DNA from: Paenibacillus andongensis
Lineage (GTDB): Bacteria; Bacillota; Bacilli; Paenibacillales; NBRC-103111
Length of the DNA: 64,000 nt
Reading direction: 5' to 3'
NCBI RefSeq assembly: GCF_025369935.1
Contig: NZ_CP104467.1
Location: 3,913,001-3,977,000 of the forward strand
Positions within the stretch are counted from its first letter, which is position 1, and each line of letters begins with the position of its first letter. Below are positions 52,144 to 61,473 of the stretch, piece by piece. The notes beneath the pieces are model-generated. The model saw nothing but the letters and a program-made list of their open reading frames with translations. It searched no databases and had not been told where the DNA came from. Position numbers and translations under genes: made by a program.

Positions 52144-52149
52144 TGCTCT

Positions 52150-53574
52150 TTAATATTTTCTTCCGAAATTTTCCTTTGCAAATTCCATAATTTGCTCCGC
52201 ATTTGAATTGAATTCTATTTTAGTGAATTCATTTAGTAACTGTAATATTTGATTCGCTGCTTGGAAATTTTCATTCGCAATTTGGGCTTGTATGCTCTCT
52301 GAGCCGTGGATTTTTACATTCTCTCTTAAAATTTCCAGCATTACTTCCATTTTATTGTGACAATTTATAAAATCTTGCATGGATTTCTCTGTTGATGCAA
52401 CTTTAGAATATTTAGAATAATAACGATTAAATCTGACTGAATAAATCAACACATAGATAACGATTAGCGCAGCAAACAAATTTAGAAGAACCAACGAGAA
52501 GTTCAAACTAAAAAATTGAGTCAGCACTCCGACGCCAACAGGGGGAACAATGAATCCGGCGTAGGCGCATAAATAAAAAGCCGAGATAACTCGAGGACGT
52601 TCTTCCGGCTTCGGCAACTGACTGGCTAATCTTAAAGAAACTTGAAACGTCCACCCACCGCCGATAGCTTGAATAAAGATGCCGATCCAAAGCAAATTTA
52701 AACTTGCTGTCTGTCCGGAATAAACAATGACCCACGATCCAATGGCAAGAAACAGGATTCCTAGGCACATCCTTGTAACGGGATTACGCGGCCAAGGAAA
52801 GAACTGCATCAAGGCCCCACCGCCAAGAAGCAGCAAAATTAGCAAACCGGAAATAGAGAGATTGGCAGTGTGAATGACGTTCTTGGCGAAAGAAGGAATA
52901 AGAGAAAACACAATTCCATTTAACGTGAAAACAGTAAAGATTGGAAGTCCGATAAAAGACCAAAAATGGGAACGAATATTGTCGGGAACACCGAGCGAAA
53001 TCTTAGTTTTAGCCGGTTTCTGCGTTTGGGAATCTTCGTGCTTCGGTAATATTTCCAGAAATACCAAGGAGCTTAATAACATGACGAGCAGAATCCAATA
53101 CGGCAAACGAAGCGGCTCAAAATGCAAATATTGCACGACTAAACCTGCAATGGCGGGGCCCAGGCCAAAACCAATGGTTACTGTTACTCCTGATAACTTA
53201 ATTGCCGTACTCACTTTATCGTGAGAGGTTTGTTTTAATAAAAAAGCGCTGGCTGTACCTGTAAAAGCGCCATAGGCGATGCCTTCCAAAATCCTTGCCG
53301 CATAGAGCATCCAAACGTTGAAACTCCCTATAAAGAGCAACGTCGATGCGATGGAAATCCATATACTGAAGCGAAGAACACGTTTCAATCCCCAAGCGCT
53401 TCCTCTCGCTCCCACGACAAGCAAAGTGGGCAGCAGGATAGCGGCATAAACGGCAAACAATATGGTGATTTCCAGACTGCTCAGCCGATAATGCTCCCCA
53501 TATAAAGGGAATAATGAGGAGATAAACGTAGCTCCGCAGGACATCATAAGAACAACCCAAAGCATTCTTTTCAT
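52150..53574 (-). CDS. MFS multidrug-type efflux transporter with unusual C-terminal extension
   Basis: The 474-residue protein has 12 helices. The loop 2-3 motif reads GARGSAWGLKRVLRFS and motif C reads GFGLGPAIAGLVVQY, typical of drug/proton antiporters. After the last helix (LLNLFAALIVIYVLIYSVRF) the usual end NRYYSK would stop, but here 75 more residues follow. They are helical (FINCHNKMEVMLEILRENVK, ANQILQLLNEFTKIEFNSNA). The TetR gene lies 72 bases upstream on the same strand, and a matching operator (53608-53623) sits in front of this gene. The weak AGGA site is the only start signal. Confidence 0.88.
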   Translation of the reverse strand: MKRMLWVVLMMSCGATFISSLFPLYGEHYRLSSLEITILFAVYAAILLPTLLVVGARGSAWGLKRVLRFSIWISIASTLLFIGSFNVWMLYAARILEGIAYGAFTGTASAFLLKQTSHDKVSTAIKLSGVTVTIGFGLGPAIAGLVVQYLHFEPLRLPYWILLVMLLSSLVFLEILPKHEDSQTQKPAKTKISLGVPDNIRSHFWSFIGLPIFTVFTLNGIVFSLIPSFAKNVIHTANLSISGLLILLLLGGGALMQFFPWPRNPVTRMCLGILFLAIGSWVIVYSGQTASLNLLWIGIFIQAIGGGWTFQVSLRLASQLPKPEERPRVISAFYLCAYAGFIVPPVGVGVLTQFFSLNFSLVLLNLFAALIVIYVLIYSVRFNRYYSKYSKVASTEKSMQDFINCHNKMEVMLEILRENVKIHGSESIQAQIANENFQAANQILQLLNEFTKIEFNSNAEQIMEFAKENFGRKY

Positions 53575-53607
53575 TTCAGTAATTCCTACTTTCTCATGTT
53601 AATTCTA

Positions 53608-53623
53608 CTTACTAGTTGATAAG
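53608..53623. promoter_or_regulatory. TetR operator in front of the MFS gene
   Basis: CTTACTAGTTGATAAG has arms CTTA/TAAG and matches the element upstream of the TetR gene at 13 of 16 positions or better. It lies 34 bases from the MFS start. Confidence 0.65.
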
Positions 53624-53646
53624 TATATTTCATATATTAACCGCCT

Positions 53647-54204
53647 TTAACTTCTAATAAGGCGGTTTATCTGACTTAGAACTTTGGGTAATACATCGTT
53701 TCCCAATGTACGTTTATATTGCAAAGCACCTTTTATACATGACAGTACGGCATAAGCTAATGATTCAACATCTTCTGATTTTTGAACGATATCTTCATTA
53801 TACCCTTCTGTAAGAATAATCATTAAAACCTTTAATTCAAACTGACTAACCTCCTGTACTTTTTGTCTAATAATATCAGGTAAGGATACAAAATCAGATT
53901 GGAGAGAAGATATTGGACATATCCCTTCCCCGCTTATTTCAATTTGTCTAGCAATAAACTCCCTAAGTTTCTCTTCTACTGTCATCGTAGCATTATTAAT
54001 AAATATTAAGAAATTCTCTAAATTTTGTTGCATCCGCTCAGTAACGGCAACTCCTAAATCCTCCTTTTTTTCAAAATGATAATGAATGCTTGCCTTGGTT
54101 ACGCCCAGTTGTTTGGATAAATCATCGTAACTTATGGCAACATAACCTTTTTCTCGAATAAGTTTTAATGCGAGATCTAATATTTGCTTTTTTCGATTTT
54201 CCAT
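53647..54204 (-). CDS. TetR/AcrR family transcriptional repressor
   Basis: The 185-residue protein has an N-terminal TetR helix-turn-helix: ALKLIREKGYVAISYDDLSK, then QLGVTKASIHYHFEKKEDLG. The C-terminal ligand domain is helical and of the TetR_C_6-like kind (ICPISSLQSDFVSLPDIIRQ). It lies just upstream of the MFS gene on the same strand, and similar 16-bp palindromes precede both genes. The simple reading is that it represses itself and the pump until a toxic ligand binds. Confidence 0.93.
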   Translation of the reverse strand: MENRKKQILDLALKLIREKGYVAISYDDLSKQLGVTKASIHYHFEKKEDLGVAVTERMQQNLENFLIFINNATMTVEEKLREFIARQIEISGEGICPISSLQSDFVSLPDIIRQKVQEVSQFELKVLMIILTEGYNEDIVQKSEDVESLAYAVLSCIKGALQYKRTLGNDVLPKVLSQINRLIRS

Positions 54205-54217
54205 AACAGTATTTTAA

Positions 54218-54233
54218 CTTACTAGTAGGTAAG
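54218..54233. promoter_or_regulatory. TetR operator in front of the regulator gene
   Basis: CTTACTAGTAGGTAAG has arms CTTAC/GTAAG and lies 14 bases before the TetR start codon. The partner site is at 53608-53623. Confidence 0.7.
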
Positions 54234-54647
54234 AGTCAAGCCGACATAGCAGCAAAATAAATCCAAGCCGCCACCATTAATCCATGGTCCCCAGCACCCT
54301 GTCGTCATCATTTAGAGCCGTAAAACGACTAAGCTGGTTGCGCCTCCATATAACACATAGCTATCCATAGGCAAGTTGCGCTTTAGACGTATTTGTTTTA
54401 AACATCCGCTTGCTTATCCGTGTTGTTGTAGTTTATACAACATTTTGCATGCTAATTAGCGTTTTTTGCGTTATTGTTGCAAAACATACAACATTTTCGG
54501 CCAAAATCCGTTCAATCATACAAAAAAGGGATAAATTGACAACACACAACATCTTCAGCATGCCCAGAAATAATCAAGGAAATTGTGTTATATTGTACAA
54601 CTTGCCTACTTGTCTCCTCCTTCTCCCGCGAATTCTTATCTTATAAA
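54234..54647. other. Gene-free AT-rich stretch
   Basis: No gene is supported. The motif TACAACAT occurs near 54435 and 54488 with variants near 54546 and 54595, some as inverted pairs (TTGTTGTAG..CTACAAC-like). They may be binding sites; no adjacent plus-strand gene uses them. Confidence 0.4.
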
Positions 54648-54679
54648 TAAGAATAACCGCCGATTGGCGGTTATTCTTA
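54648..54679. terminator. Bidirectional terminator after the DJ-1/PfpI gene
   Basis: TAAGAATAACCGCC pairs perfectly with GGCGGTTATTCTTA around GATT. It lies 17 bases past the gene's stop. Confidence 0.85.
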
Positions 54680-54695
54680 AACCTTAAATTCATAA

Positions 54696-55274
54696 TTACA
54701 ATTCGATTTCAAGCCCCTGGCCGACAGGCTGAACCGTCTCCAAAACACGCTGGGTCATTTTGTTCCCAATCAAAGAATCAATCACCCAAGCGGATAAATC
54801 TTGTCCGGCCAAACACCCGGCAGCCGTGCTGATGTTACCGTTATTTACGAAGCTTTCGTTAACTACCTCTACGCCAAACGCGGCTAACTGTCCGACCGCA
54901 GTTGGATAGGTGGTAGCCCGATTCCCTGTCAAATATCCCATAGCTCCCAAGAGTAAAGCACCCGAACACATAGATCCGATCAATTGCCGATCCGGTGAAA
55001 GTTGAAATCGACTTAGATAAGTTGGGTCCTTGAACAATGGCTGTACCCCCCTTCCGCTTGCGAACAGGACAGCATCCTGTGTATTCGCCTCCTCAACCAT
55101 CCCATGCATGGGGATTCTTAATCCCGCCATAGACACATGCGATGATGCGGTCCCAAGCAGCTTTACTTCCCAATCAGCGATTCCACCGACCAATCTCACT
55201 CTATTCAACAAATCCCAAGGCAGGAACACATCAAGATCGGTAAAATCATCAAAGCAAATGATTGCTATTTTCAT
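54696..55274 (-). CDS. DJ-1/PfpI family protein (GATase1-like)
   Basis: The 192-residue protein starts MKIAIICFDDFTDLDVFLPW, as in the branch of PfpI proteins found fused to AraC regulators and in isonitrile hydratases. The nucleophile elbow is LIGSMCSGALLLGAMGYL, with Cys near 101. The AraC domain is missing. Possible roles include isonitrile hydratase, glyoxalase or chaperone. I place the start at 55274 with GAGGGGAAG upstream, since codons before it show no site. Confidence 0.88.
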   Translation of the reverse strand: MKIAIICFDDFTDLDVFLPWDLLNRVRLVGGIADWEVKLLGTASSHVSMAGLRIPMHGMVEEANTQDAVLFASGRGVQPLFKDPTYLSRFQLSPDRQLIGSMCSGALLLGAMGYLTGNRATTYPTAVGQLAAFGVEVVNESFVNNGNISTAAGCLAGQDLSAWVIDSLIGNKMTQRVLETVQPVGQGLEIEL

Positions 55275-55368
55275 TTGTAAACTTCCCCTCACATTTTTTT
55301 GGAAACGTTCCCCAATCCCTAGTATAGCGCAACCTGACGCTGACGGCATCCATGTATAAGCATTGAGA

Positions 55369-56193
55369 CTATCCTTTCACCGCGCCATCCGTAATGCCTT
55401 GAATAATCCACTTTTGGAATATAGCGAAAATGACCACGATCGGAATCGATGATAAAATGAGCGACGCGAGAATCAAGGACCATTCCCTGCTGTACTTGCC
55501 GAAAAACATATTGATCGTAAGCACGAGCGTGTACTTGCGGAAGTCCGTCAGCAGCAAAATGGGCAACAAGAAATCATTCCATAGCCACAACAAATTCAGG
55601 ATGACGATCGTAAACGTGATGGGAAGCAGCAGCGGAAAAATGATCGCAAAATAAGTTCTGAATTCTCCGCAGCCGTCCATCTTGGCCGACTCATCCAGCT
55701 CTCGCGGAACACCTTTGACAAAGCCGTGATACAGAAAAATGGCCATATTGACACCTAATCCGGCGCATACTACCCCCAATCCGAACGGAGAGCCCTGCAA
55801 CCCCAAGTCTTTTGCCATCTTAGTCAATGTAACCATAATCGTTTGAAACGGAATCAGCATGGATGAGACGAACAGCAAGAAAATCGCTTGACTCAGCTTG
55901 CCCAGAGTACGAGATAGCTTATAGCCCGCCATTGAGCTGAAAAATACGATACCCACAATTCCCGTAACCGTTACGACAATCGTATTCCAAGCGCTTTTGA
56001 GCATGTTCGCTTTCTTGAACGCTTGAACATAGTTATCAAGCTGCAAGCGAGACGGCAGACTTAGAACGGAACTGTACATCTCGCTCTGCGATTTGAAGGA
56101 ATTGATCACGGCCATGTAGATCGGAAACAGGAAGTAGACCGCAAGAACGGTAAGAATAAGCAGAGACAATACGGAATTCACACGTCTGCTCAC
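55369..56193 (-). CDS. Carbohydrate ABC transporter permease, MalG/YurM type
   Basis: The 274-residue protein has six helices and the EAA loop that contacts the ATPase: ELDESAKMDGCGEFRTYFAI IFP near residues 165-187. It opens LILTVLAVYFLFPIYMAVIN, as in the second permease of sugar importers of the CUT1 family. It overlaps the preceding permease gene by four bases (ATGA), so the pair is coupled. No ATPase follows, which is common where MsmX serves many importers. Confidence 0.95.
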   Translation of the reverse strand: MSRRVNSVLSLLILTVLAVYFLFPIYMAVINSFKSQSEMYSSVLSLPSRLQLDNYVQAFKKANMLKSAWNTIVVTVTGIVGIVFFSSMAGYKLSRTLGKLSQAIFLLFVSSMLIPFQTIMVTLTKMAKDLGLQGSPFGLGVVCAGLGVNMAIFLYHGFVKGVPRELDESAKMDGCGEFRTYFAIIFPLLLPITFTIVILNLLWLWNDFLLPILLLTDFRKYTLVLTINMFFGKYSREWSLILASLILSSIPIVVIFAIFQKWIIQGITDGAVKG

Positions 56194-57074
56194 GCTTCCA
56201 CCTCCCGCTTCTTCATGACCGATACTTGAATCATCGTGATAACAAGAATGATCAAGAAGAGGATGATCGCCTTCGCACTCGCGTAACCGTACCGATAATT
56301 GCGCTGATAAGCTTCCTCCAAAATATTCATGGTAATGACTTGCGTAGCTCGGGCCGGTCCCCCGCCGGTCAATGCATAGATGAGGTCATACACTTTAAAG
56401 GAACTGTTTAGCGTCAGGAAGATGCAAATTGTGAGCGCGTGAGCAATCAAAGGCATCGTAATATAACGAAGCATCTGAAAAGGCGTGGCTCCGTCAATAA
56501 TAGCGGCTTCCTTCAAATGCTGTGGGATTCCCTGGATGGCAGCCATGTAAATGAGCATGTGTGTCCCGACTCCGCCCCAAATCGATACAAGCATAATGGT
56601 CCAAAAAGAAACATTCGGGTCACCAAGCCAGGAAATGCCTAGAAATTTCAACGCGTTGAAATTGGATAAAGCCGGCATGACCTTGGAGAAGATGAATACC
56701 CACATGAACGTACTAATAATGATGCTTAACATATTGGGCATGAAGAAAATGGTCCGAAACAATCCCTTTGCTCTTCGCTGCGACTCTATAAGCAAGGCAA
56801 CTAGGAGAGCGATCGCATTTTGCAAAATGACAGCAAAAACGACGTATTTGGCCGTAAACAGAATAGACGTTTTGAAGTTCTCGTCGTCGCGAATTGCTTC
56901 TACGAAGTTTTGGATACCAACGAAGCTGTAAGATTTATTCAAGCCGTCCCAGTTGGTGAAACTGAAATAAGAGCCTTGAATCATCGGGATGACAAGGAAA
57001 ACGACATACAATGTAAAGGCTGGCAATACAAAGAGGATTAAGGACAATGATGCTTGATAGGATCGGTTCAGCAT
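56190..57074 (-). CDS. Carbohydrate ABC transporter permease, MalF/YurN type
   Basis: The 294-residue protein has six helices and the EAA loop IPQHLKEAAIIDGATPFQML near 200. It starts with SLSLILFVLPAFTLYVVFLV and the GSYFSFTNWDGLNKSYSFVG motif of CUT1 permeases. It lies 82 bases after the binding-protein gene, with a hairpin between. GGAGTGG precedes the ATG. The sugar is unknown. Confidence 0.95.
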   Translation of the reverse strand: MLNRSYQASLSLILFVLPAFTLYVVFLVIPMIQGSYFSFTNWDGLNKSYSFVGIQNFVEAIRDDENFKTSILFTAKYVVFAVILQNAIALLVALLIESQRRAKGLFRTIFFMPNMLSIIISTFMWVFIFSKVMPALSNFNALKFLGISWLGDPNVSFWTIMLVSIWGGVGTHMLIYMAAIQGIPQHLKEAAIIDGATPFQMLRYITMPLIAHALTICIFLTLNSSFKVYDLIYALTGGGPARATQVITMNILEEAYQRNYRYGYASAKAIILFLIILVITMIQVSVMKKREVEA

Positions 57075-57096
57075 GATTCCACTCCTTTATGAACCT

Positions 57097-57134
57097 CATG
57101 CCCTGTTATCGTCAGGCGACGACAGCAGGGCATG
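57097..57134 (-). terminator. Hairpin between binding-protein and permease genes
   Basis: CATGCCCTG pairs with CAGGGCATG across a 20-base loop; no T run follows. It probably protects the binding-protein mRNA end or partly stops transcription, giving more binding protein than permease. Confidence 0.55.
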
Positions 57135-57156
57135 ACTGCGGTCCACTTTTTATAGC

Positions 57157-58464
57157 TTATTTCTTATTCGCCGCTGCGTTTGCATCTTTCCACGTCTTAT
57201 CCAGGTCTTTAATGACATCGTCCTTGGACATTTTCTTGTTGAAGTAAGCTTGCAGCGCTTTGCCCACTTCGTCCTTCACAGCTGCGGGAAGCGACGGGTC
57301 CTTATAATAAAGTCCCTTATTGGCGTAGCTTGCGGCTTCCTCTACCCAAGGATACGGTTTGAACGTATGATTTTTGGAGACTGGATTGAACTTCAAGCTT
57401 TGGTAAAGTCCGTTGGAATCTTTGTCGTCAAGTATATAATTCAGCATATCCAGCGCAACTTCTTTATTTTTTCCGTTCGAAGTCATAGCTAACGAAGTGG
57501 ATACTGAGACGTTAATGAGCGATGCTTTCGGGTCGTCATTGATCGGCAGCGGCGCCACACCGAATTCCATTTTGTCGTTTGCTTTCAGAATGCTGTTGGC
57601 ATTCCAAGGGCCTTGCACCCACATGGCGGCTTTACCGGCGGCAAAATCCGCGGAACCGTCGTCATTGCCAATTTCAAAGGCGCGTTCCGTTCCGTTCGCG
57701 TTGACCAAGTCAATGATATCGAACATTTCTTTTACATCCGCGAAGCTGCCCTGACTTTTGTTCATCTTGTCGATGAAATCTTTATGTGAGGTATTAACGA
57801 GCGCGCCAACCGCCAGCGGAAGGAACAGCTGCGGAATCCAGCTTTCTTTGTAGCTGAGCAGGAACGGTTTGATTTTGTTGTCATTCAGCTTCTGTACAAC
57901 CGCTTTCATTTCCATCAACGTAGAAGGCGGCTTAAGCCCCAGATCATTAAATATTTTTTTATTGTACAAGTAGCCCCACTGCAAGCTTTCCATTGGAACC
58001 GCAACGACCTTGTTGTCGATGGAAACAATCGGTTTAATGCCGTCCTGAAGCTTGGCGGCGAAAGGCTGGCTGGTCAAGTCCGCCAAATACCCGGCCTTAT
58101 AGTAATCCGGAATATCGTTTACCGCATGGATGCTGAAGATGTCCGGCACATCCCCGGTTGCGAGGCGTGTTTTCAAAATCTGTGTGGCATTTTCGGAGCC
58201 CGGGAATTCAGTATTAAAGGAAACCTCGATATTTTTTTCTTTCTTCTCTTTCTCCGCAAATTGGGCGAAATATTTGTCGAACTGATCGCGGAAGCGGTCT
58301 AAACCGCCAAGAAACACTTTCAGCTCCACCTTCCTTGGAGCCGCTTCGGCTTTATTATCCTGAGCTAACGCAGGTTTGCCGGCCGTGTCTTTGCTGCCCG
58401 AAGAACAAGCTACTGTAGAAACCAACATCATGACGGCAGCCGTCATTGCAAGTGCCTTCTTCAT
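57157..58464 (-). CDS. Sugar-binding lipoprotein of the ABC transporter
   Basis: The 435-residue protein has a lipoprotein signal (MKKALAMTAAVMMLVSTVAC, lipobox STVAC). The body is an extracellular solute-binding protein of family 1: EVSFNTEFPGSENATQILKT, LATGDVPDIFSI, FAAGKAAMWVQGPWNANSIL. It would catch oligosaccharides at the cell surface and pass them to the permease pair. GGGAGGC precedes the ATG. A regulator pair of the YesM/YesN kind upstream implies induction by an extracellular sugar. Confidence 0.95.
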   Translation of the reverse strand: MKKALAMTAAVMMLVSTVACSSGSKDTAGKPALAQDNKAEAAPRKVELKVFLGGLDRFRDQFDKYFAQFAEKEKKEKNIEVSFNTEFPGSENATQILKTRLATGDVPDIFSIHAVNDIPDYYKAGYLADLTSQPFAAKLQDGIKPIVSIDNKVVAVPMESLQWGYLYNKKIFNDLGLKPPSTLMEMKAVVQKLNDNKIKPFLLSYKESWIPQLFLPLAVGALVNTSHKDFIDKMNKSQGSFADVKEMFDIIDLVNANGTERAFEIGNDDGSADFAAGKAAMWVQGPWNANSILKANDKMEFGVAPLPINDDPKASLINVSVSTSLAMTSNGKNKEVALDMLNYILDDKDSNGLYQSLKFNPVSKNHTFKPYPWVEEAASYANKGLYYKDPSLPAAVKDEVGKALQAYFNKKMSKDDVIKDLDKTWKDANAAANKK

Positions 58465-58489
58465 TTTCGTTTTGCCTCCCTTTGTTTTG

Positions 58490-58500
58490 GTAACGCTTAC
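58490..58500. promoter_or_regulatory. Possible cre/LacI-type operator in the binding-protein leader
   Basis: GTAACGCTTAC has arms GTAA/TTAC around CGC, and with flanks TGGTAACGCTTACG partly fits the catabolite-repression (cre) pattern. It is 26 bases upstream of the start codon, where CcpA binding would block transcription. Confidence 0.4.
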
Positions 58501-58579
58501 GATTTAAGTATACTGACAAGCGCAGGCGTGCACATTGGACTGGATTTGCGAAATGAATTGGACAATATTGATATGGCAT

Positions 58580-59650
58580 TTACTCCCTGCTATCATTTCG
58601 GATTTGCCCGGGCGTCAGGCCGGTGATTTTTTTGAAGATGCGGTGAAAATAAGTCAGATCAGAGTATCCGACCGCTTCCGCAGCGCTTTTGATGGAGGTC
58701 GTCGGGTTCTGCAGCAGCTGCCTTGCTTTTTCCACCCGCAGGGTGATGATATGGTCCATCACTGTCGAGCCAATCTCCTGCTTAAAAGTTCTGGACAGAT
58801 GCTCCTTACTGACAAAAAACTGCCCGGCAATGGATTCCAATGTGATTGGCTCTACAAAAGACAGTTCGATATAGTGCCTGACTGCATCGATATCGATCCG
58901 CGTTTTGTTTCTTCGTTTATGAACCAGCTCCTCCATAACCGCCATGTAGGAGTTCGACAAAACCTGGATCCATTTGGCAATCGGGGTGTCATCCGTCACT
59001 AATAGTGATCTAGCAGCAGGAGTGATTACGAACTTCGAATCGGATTTCATCCGGGACGCCTGTTCCTCCAAGAGAATCATGAACTGCTTGTACAGCGAGT
59101 TGTTGATGCCTGACTGCAAAGGCTCTTGAGCCGTCAGGAAGAACTCCAACTCCGTAAATTTTCCTCGAACGGCTTCCATTTGCAGCTCTTGAAAATTTCT
59201 GGCGATGCTCATCTTGGCGTCTGTCATAATGGTTAAAATGACTTGGTCAAGCGGCTGAACCGCATAGAGTCCCCGCGCGATGTGCAATTCCTTGACAGCC
59301 TTCTCCAAAGCGCGATTCAGCTCCTCCGGATTGATCGGTTTCAAAATGTACTCATCCACTTTGGATTGAATCGCCTGTTTCGTATAAGAAAAATCATCAT
59401 ACCCGCTGATGACAATCTTGCGAATGAACGGGTAATCATCCGATAGCTTCTTCAACAGTTCCACCCCATCCATGCCGCGCATCTTCATGTCCGTGAAGAC
59501 GATATCCGGTTGAAAGCTATGTATGATTTGGAGAGCGCTGAGGCCATCTTCTGCCTCTTCTACCTGTCCGATCCCGAATCGTTCCCATTCGGCGAGCTGG
59601 CGTATGCTGCTCCGGGTCCAATATTCATCATCAATAATGACCGCCTTCAT
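58580..59650 (-). CDS. AraC-type response regulator (YesN-like)
   Basis: The 356-residue protein has an N-terminal receiver domain: MKAVIIDDEYWTRSSIRQLA, the phospho-acceptor Asp in PDIVFTDMKMRGMDGVELLK near 54, and the Lys in DEYILKPINPEELNRALEKA. A divergent middle follows. The C-terminus has two AraC helix-turn-helices (ESIAGQFFVSKEHLSRTFKQ, and AEAVGYSDLTYFHRIFKKIT). Its start overlaps the kinase stop by four bases, and the binding-protein gene follows by 115 bases. It should activate the transporter genes. Confidence 0.95.
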   Translation of the reverse strand: MKAVIIDDEYWTRSSIRQLAEWERFGIGQVEEAEDGLSALQIIHSFQPDIVFTDMKMRGMDGVELLKKLSDDYPFIRKIVISGYDDFSYTKQAIQSKVDEYILKPINPEELNRALEKAVKELHIARGLYAVQPLDQVILTIMTDAKMSIARNFQELQMEAVRGKFTELEFFLTAQEPLQSGINNSLYKQFMILLEEQASRMKSDSKFVITPAARSLLVTDDTPIAKWIQVLSNSYMAVMEELVHKRRNKTRIDIDAVRHYIELSFVEPITLESIAGQFFVSKEHLSRTFKQEIGSTVMDHIITLRVEKARQLLQNPTTSIKSAAEAVGYSDLTYFHRIFKKITGLTPGQIRNDSRE

Positions 59651-61458
59651 GCTCCGATCTCCTCTCTTCGCTCCGGCAATGACGGAATCACAAGCTTCAC
59701 GGTCGTTCCTGCGTCTTTCTCGCTCGTGATATAGAGTCCATAGTCGCCGCCAAAAATCATTTTGATCCTGGTATGAATGTTGCTCATCCCCAGACTATCT
59801 CCCAGCTCTTGATCGTCCGATTCTAGTGTCAGTTGTTTTCGAATTTGCCACAACCGTTCATCCGGAATGCCGATGCCGTTGTCTTCAATGCTGATCTCCA
59901 CCTCGTCCAAAATCATTTGCACGCGAATCGTGATCGACCACGTGCCCATTTTGTCTTCGAGCCCATGCTTGAAGCAGTTTTCAACAATCGGCTGCAGCGA
60001 AAACTTTGGAATTTGGCAAGAACGGCACTCTTCATCTATGTCCATATGAATGGTCAACGTGTCGTGAAACCGGATATTCTGAATATGTAAATAATTGCTT
60101 ACATGTTCCAATTCATCGGTCACGGTGACCAAATCGGATTTCATTCGAATCGTATAACGGAACAACTCGCTTATCGCGCGTACGTGCTCGTAGATCTCGG
60201 GGACCTTACGGTCAAGGGCAATACCGCCAATCGCTTGAAGCGCATTATAAAGAAAGTGCGGATTAATCTGCGCCTGCATCGCCTTTAATTGTGCGGTTCT
60301 CTTTTCGATCTTGGTCTTGTATTCCGTTTGAATCAGTTCTTTAATCCTGAGGAGCATGGAGTTAAACCGTCTTTCCAGGGTGCCGATCTCATCCCTTCTA
60401 ACCCGGCTGACGCCGACGTCGAAATTTTGAAACTCCACCGCTCTCATCGACTTTGTCAAACGGATAATCGGCTTCGTCGTGAAATACGCTGTCAGCACGG
60501 AAACCGCAATCGCGAAACCTATGAAAATGACAGCCGTAACGAAACTGAAATGTAGTGTGGAGGAAGCGCCGTGCGTGACATAACTCATCGGAATAAACTT
60601 GATCAACCATAGCTTATCGGAGGCAACGGGCTGATAAAAAAGAAAGCCTTCTTTTAATTGCCGATAGCCAGGTAGCGTCGGATTGGATACGATCTGCTCA
60701 AGCAGCGTTTTATTTACGGTGATTTGCTCTGTACCCGAGTAAGGATCATACATCATGTTACCTTTACTATCGACAATGAACACTTGACTGCTGGATTCCG
60801 ATTGGAGCATATCTAGTACGCTGTTCATCATTTGCCACCGGACATCCATTGACACCCCGCCGAGAACTTCGCGGTCCTCAAACCGGTTCATGCTGCGAAC
60901 GATTGAGAAAAAATTTCGATTGACATTCGTGATGATGTTCACGCTTTCAAAAGAATCATCGGTGGTTTCCCAATCCATACTCGGCGTACTCAGTTGCGAT
61001 GTGGTACGGACAGCATCTTTATCTGCAATAAACAATTGCTGCTTGAATCTCATATATAAAGAAATTCGGGCAATTTGACTATTATTTGCAATATATAAGG
61101 CTCTCAGTTTTTCTTTAATGTAACTGTCAGTCACATCATCTGGATCAATATTTATGTTATTGGAGGAAGAGTTTGTGTTCGGGAATAGATTTTTATCTAA
61201 CAAAACGGAATATGAAATCGCTTGCAGCTGATCAAACTTTTCATTGAAGTACTTGCCAGCCCACTCCATCCTCGATTCATTAGAACGAATGACTTCCAAG
61301 CTCAACGATTGCTTTGTTGTTTTGGTAGCGAAAAGAGTAACTAAGCTTAACGGCAGCACAGCAATTGCGACCATGATCAACATAAGTTTATACCTGAGGC
61401 TCTTGTTAAAAGGGGATAGTAAATGACGGGAGAATCGGCTAAGTGTTGATATAGTCAT
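59647..61458 (-). CDS. Sensor histidine kinase (YesM-like)
   Basis: The 603-residue protein has a helix near 25-46 (LMLIMVAIAVLPLSLVTLFA), an outer sensor domain of about 255 residues, and a second helix near 305-328. A HAMP domain follows (TKPIIRLTKSMRAVEFQNFD). The His_kinase domain has the phospho-accepting His in MQAQINPHFLYNALQAIGGI near 400. The ATPase end reads SLQPIVENCFKHGLEDKMGT and ISIEDNGIGIPDERL. It would sense a sugar, perhaps with the binding protein, and phosphorylate the AraC-type partner. AAGGACGG lies before the ATG. Confidence 0.95.
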   Translation of the reverse strand: MTISTLSRFSRHLLSPFNKSLRYKLMLIMVAIAVLPLSLVTLFATKTTKQSLSLEVIRSNESRMEWAGKYFNEKFDQLQAISYSVLLDKNLFPNTNSSSNNINIDPDDVTDSYIKEKLRALYIANNSQIARISLYMRFKQQLFIADKDAVRTTSQLSTPSMDWETTDDSFESVNIITNVNRNFFSIVRSMNRFEDREVLGGVSMDVRWQMMNSVLDMLQSESSSQVFIVDSKGNMMYDPYSGTEQITVNKTLLEQIVSNPTLPGYRQLKEGFLFYQPVASDKLWLIKFIPMSYVTHGASSTLHFSFVTAVIFIGFAIAVSVLTAYFTTKPIIRLTKSMRAVEFQNFDVGVSRVRRDEIGTLERRFNSMLLRIKELIQTEYKTKIEKRTAQLKAMQAQINPHFLYNALQAIGGIALDRKVPEIYEHVRAISELFRYTIRMKSDLVTVTDELEHVSNYLHIQNIRFHDTLTIHMDIDEECRSCQIPKFSLQPIVENCFKHGLEDKMGTWSITIRVQMILDEVEISIEDNGIGIPDERLWQIRKQLTLESDDQELGDSLGMSNIHTRIKMIFGGDYGLYITSEKDAGTTVKLVIPSLPERREEIGA

Positions 61459-61473
61459 GATAATTTCCGTCCT

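Noticed and set aside
54410..54646. 78-codon plus-strand frame
   Set aside because: Rich in hydrophobic residues by AT bias, no ribosome site, and includes repeated TACAACAT motifs that suggest non-coding DNA.
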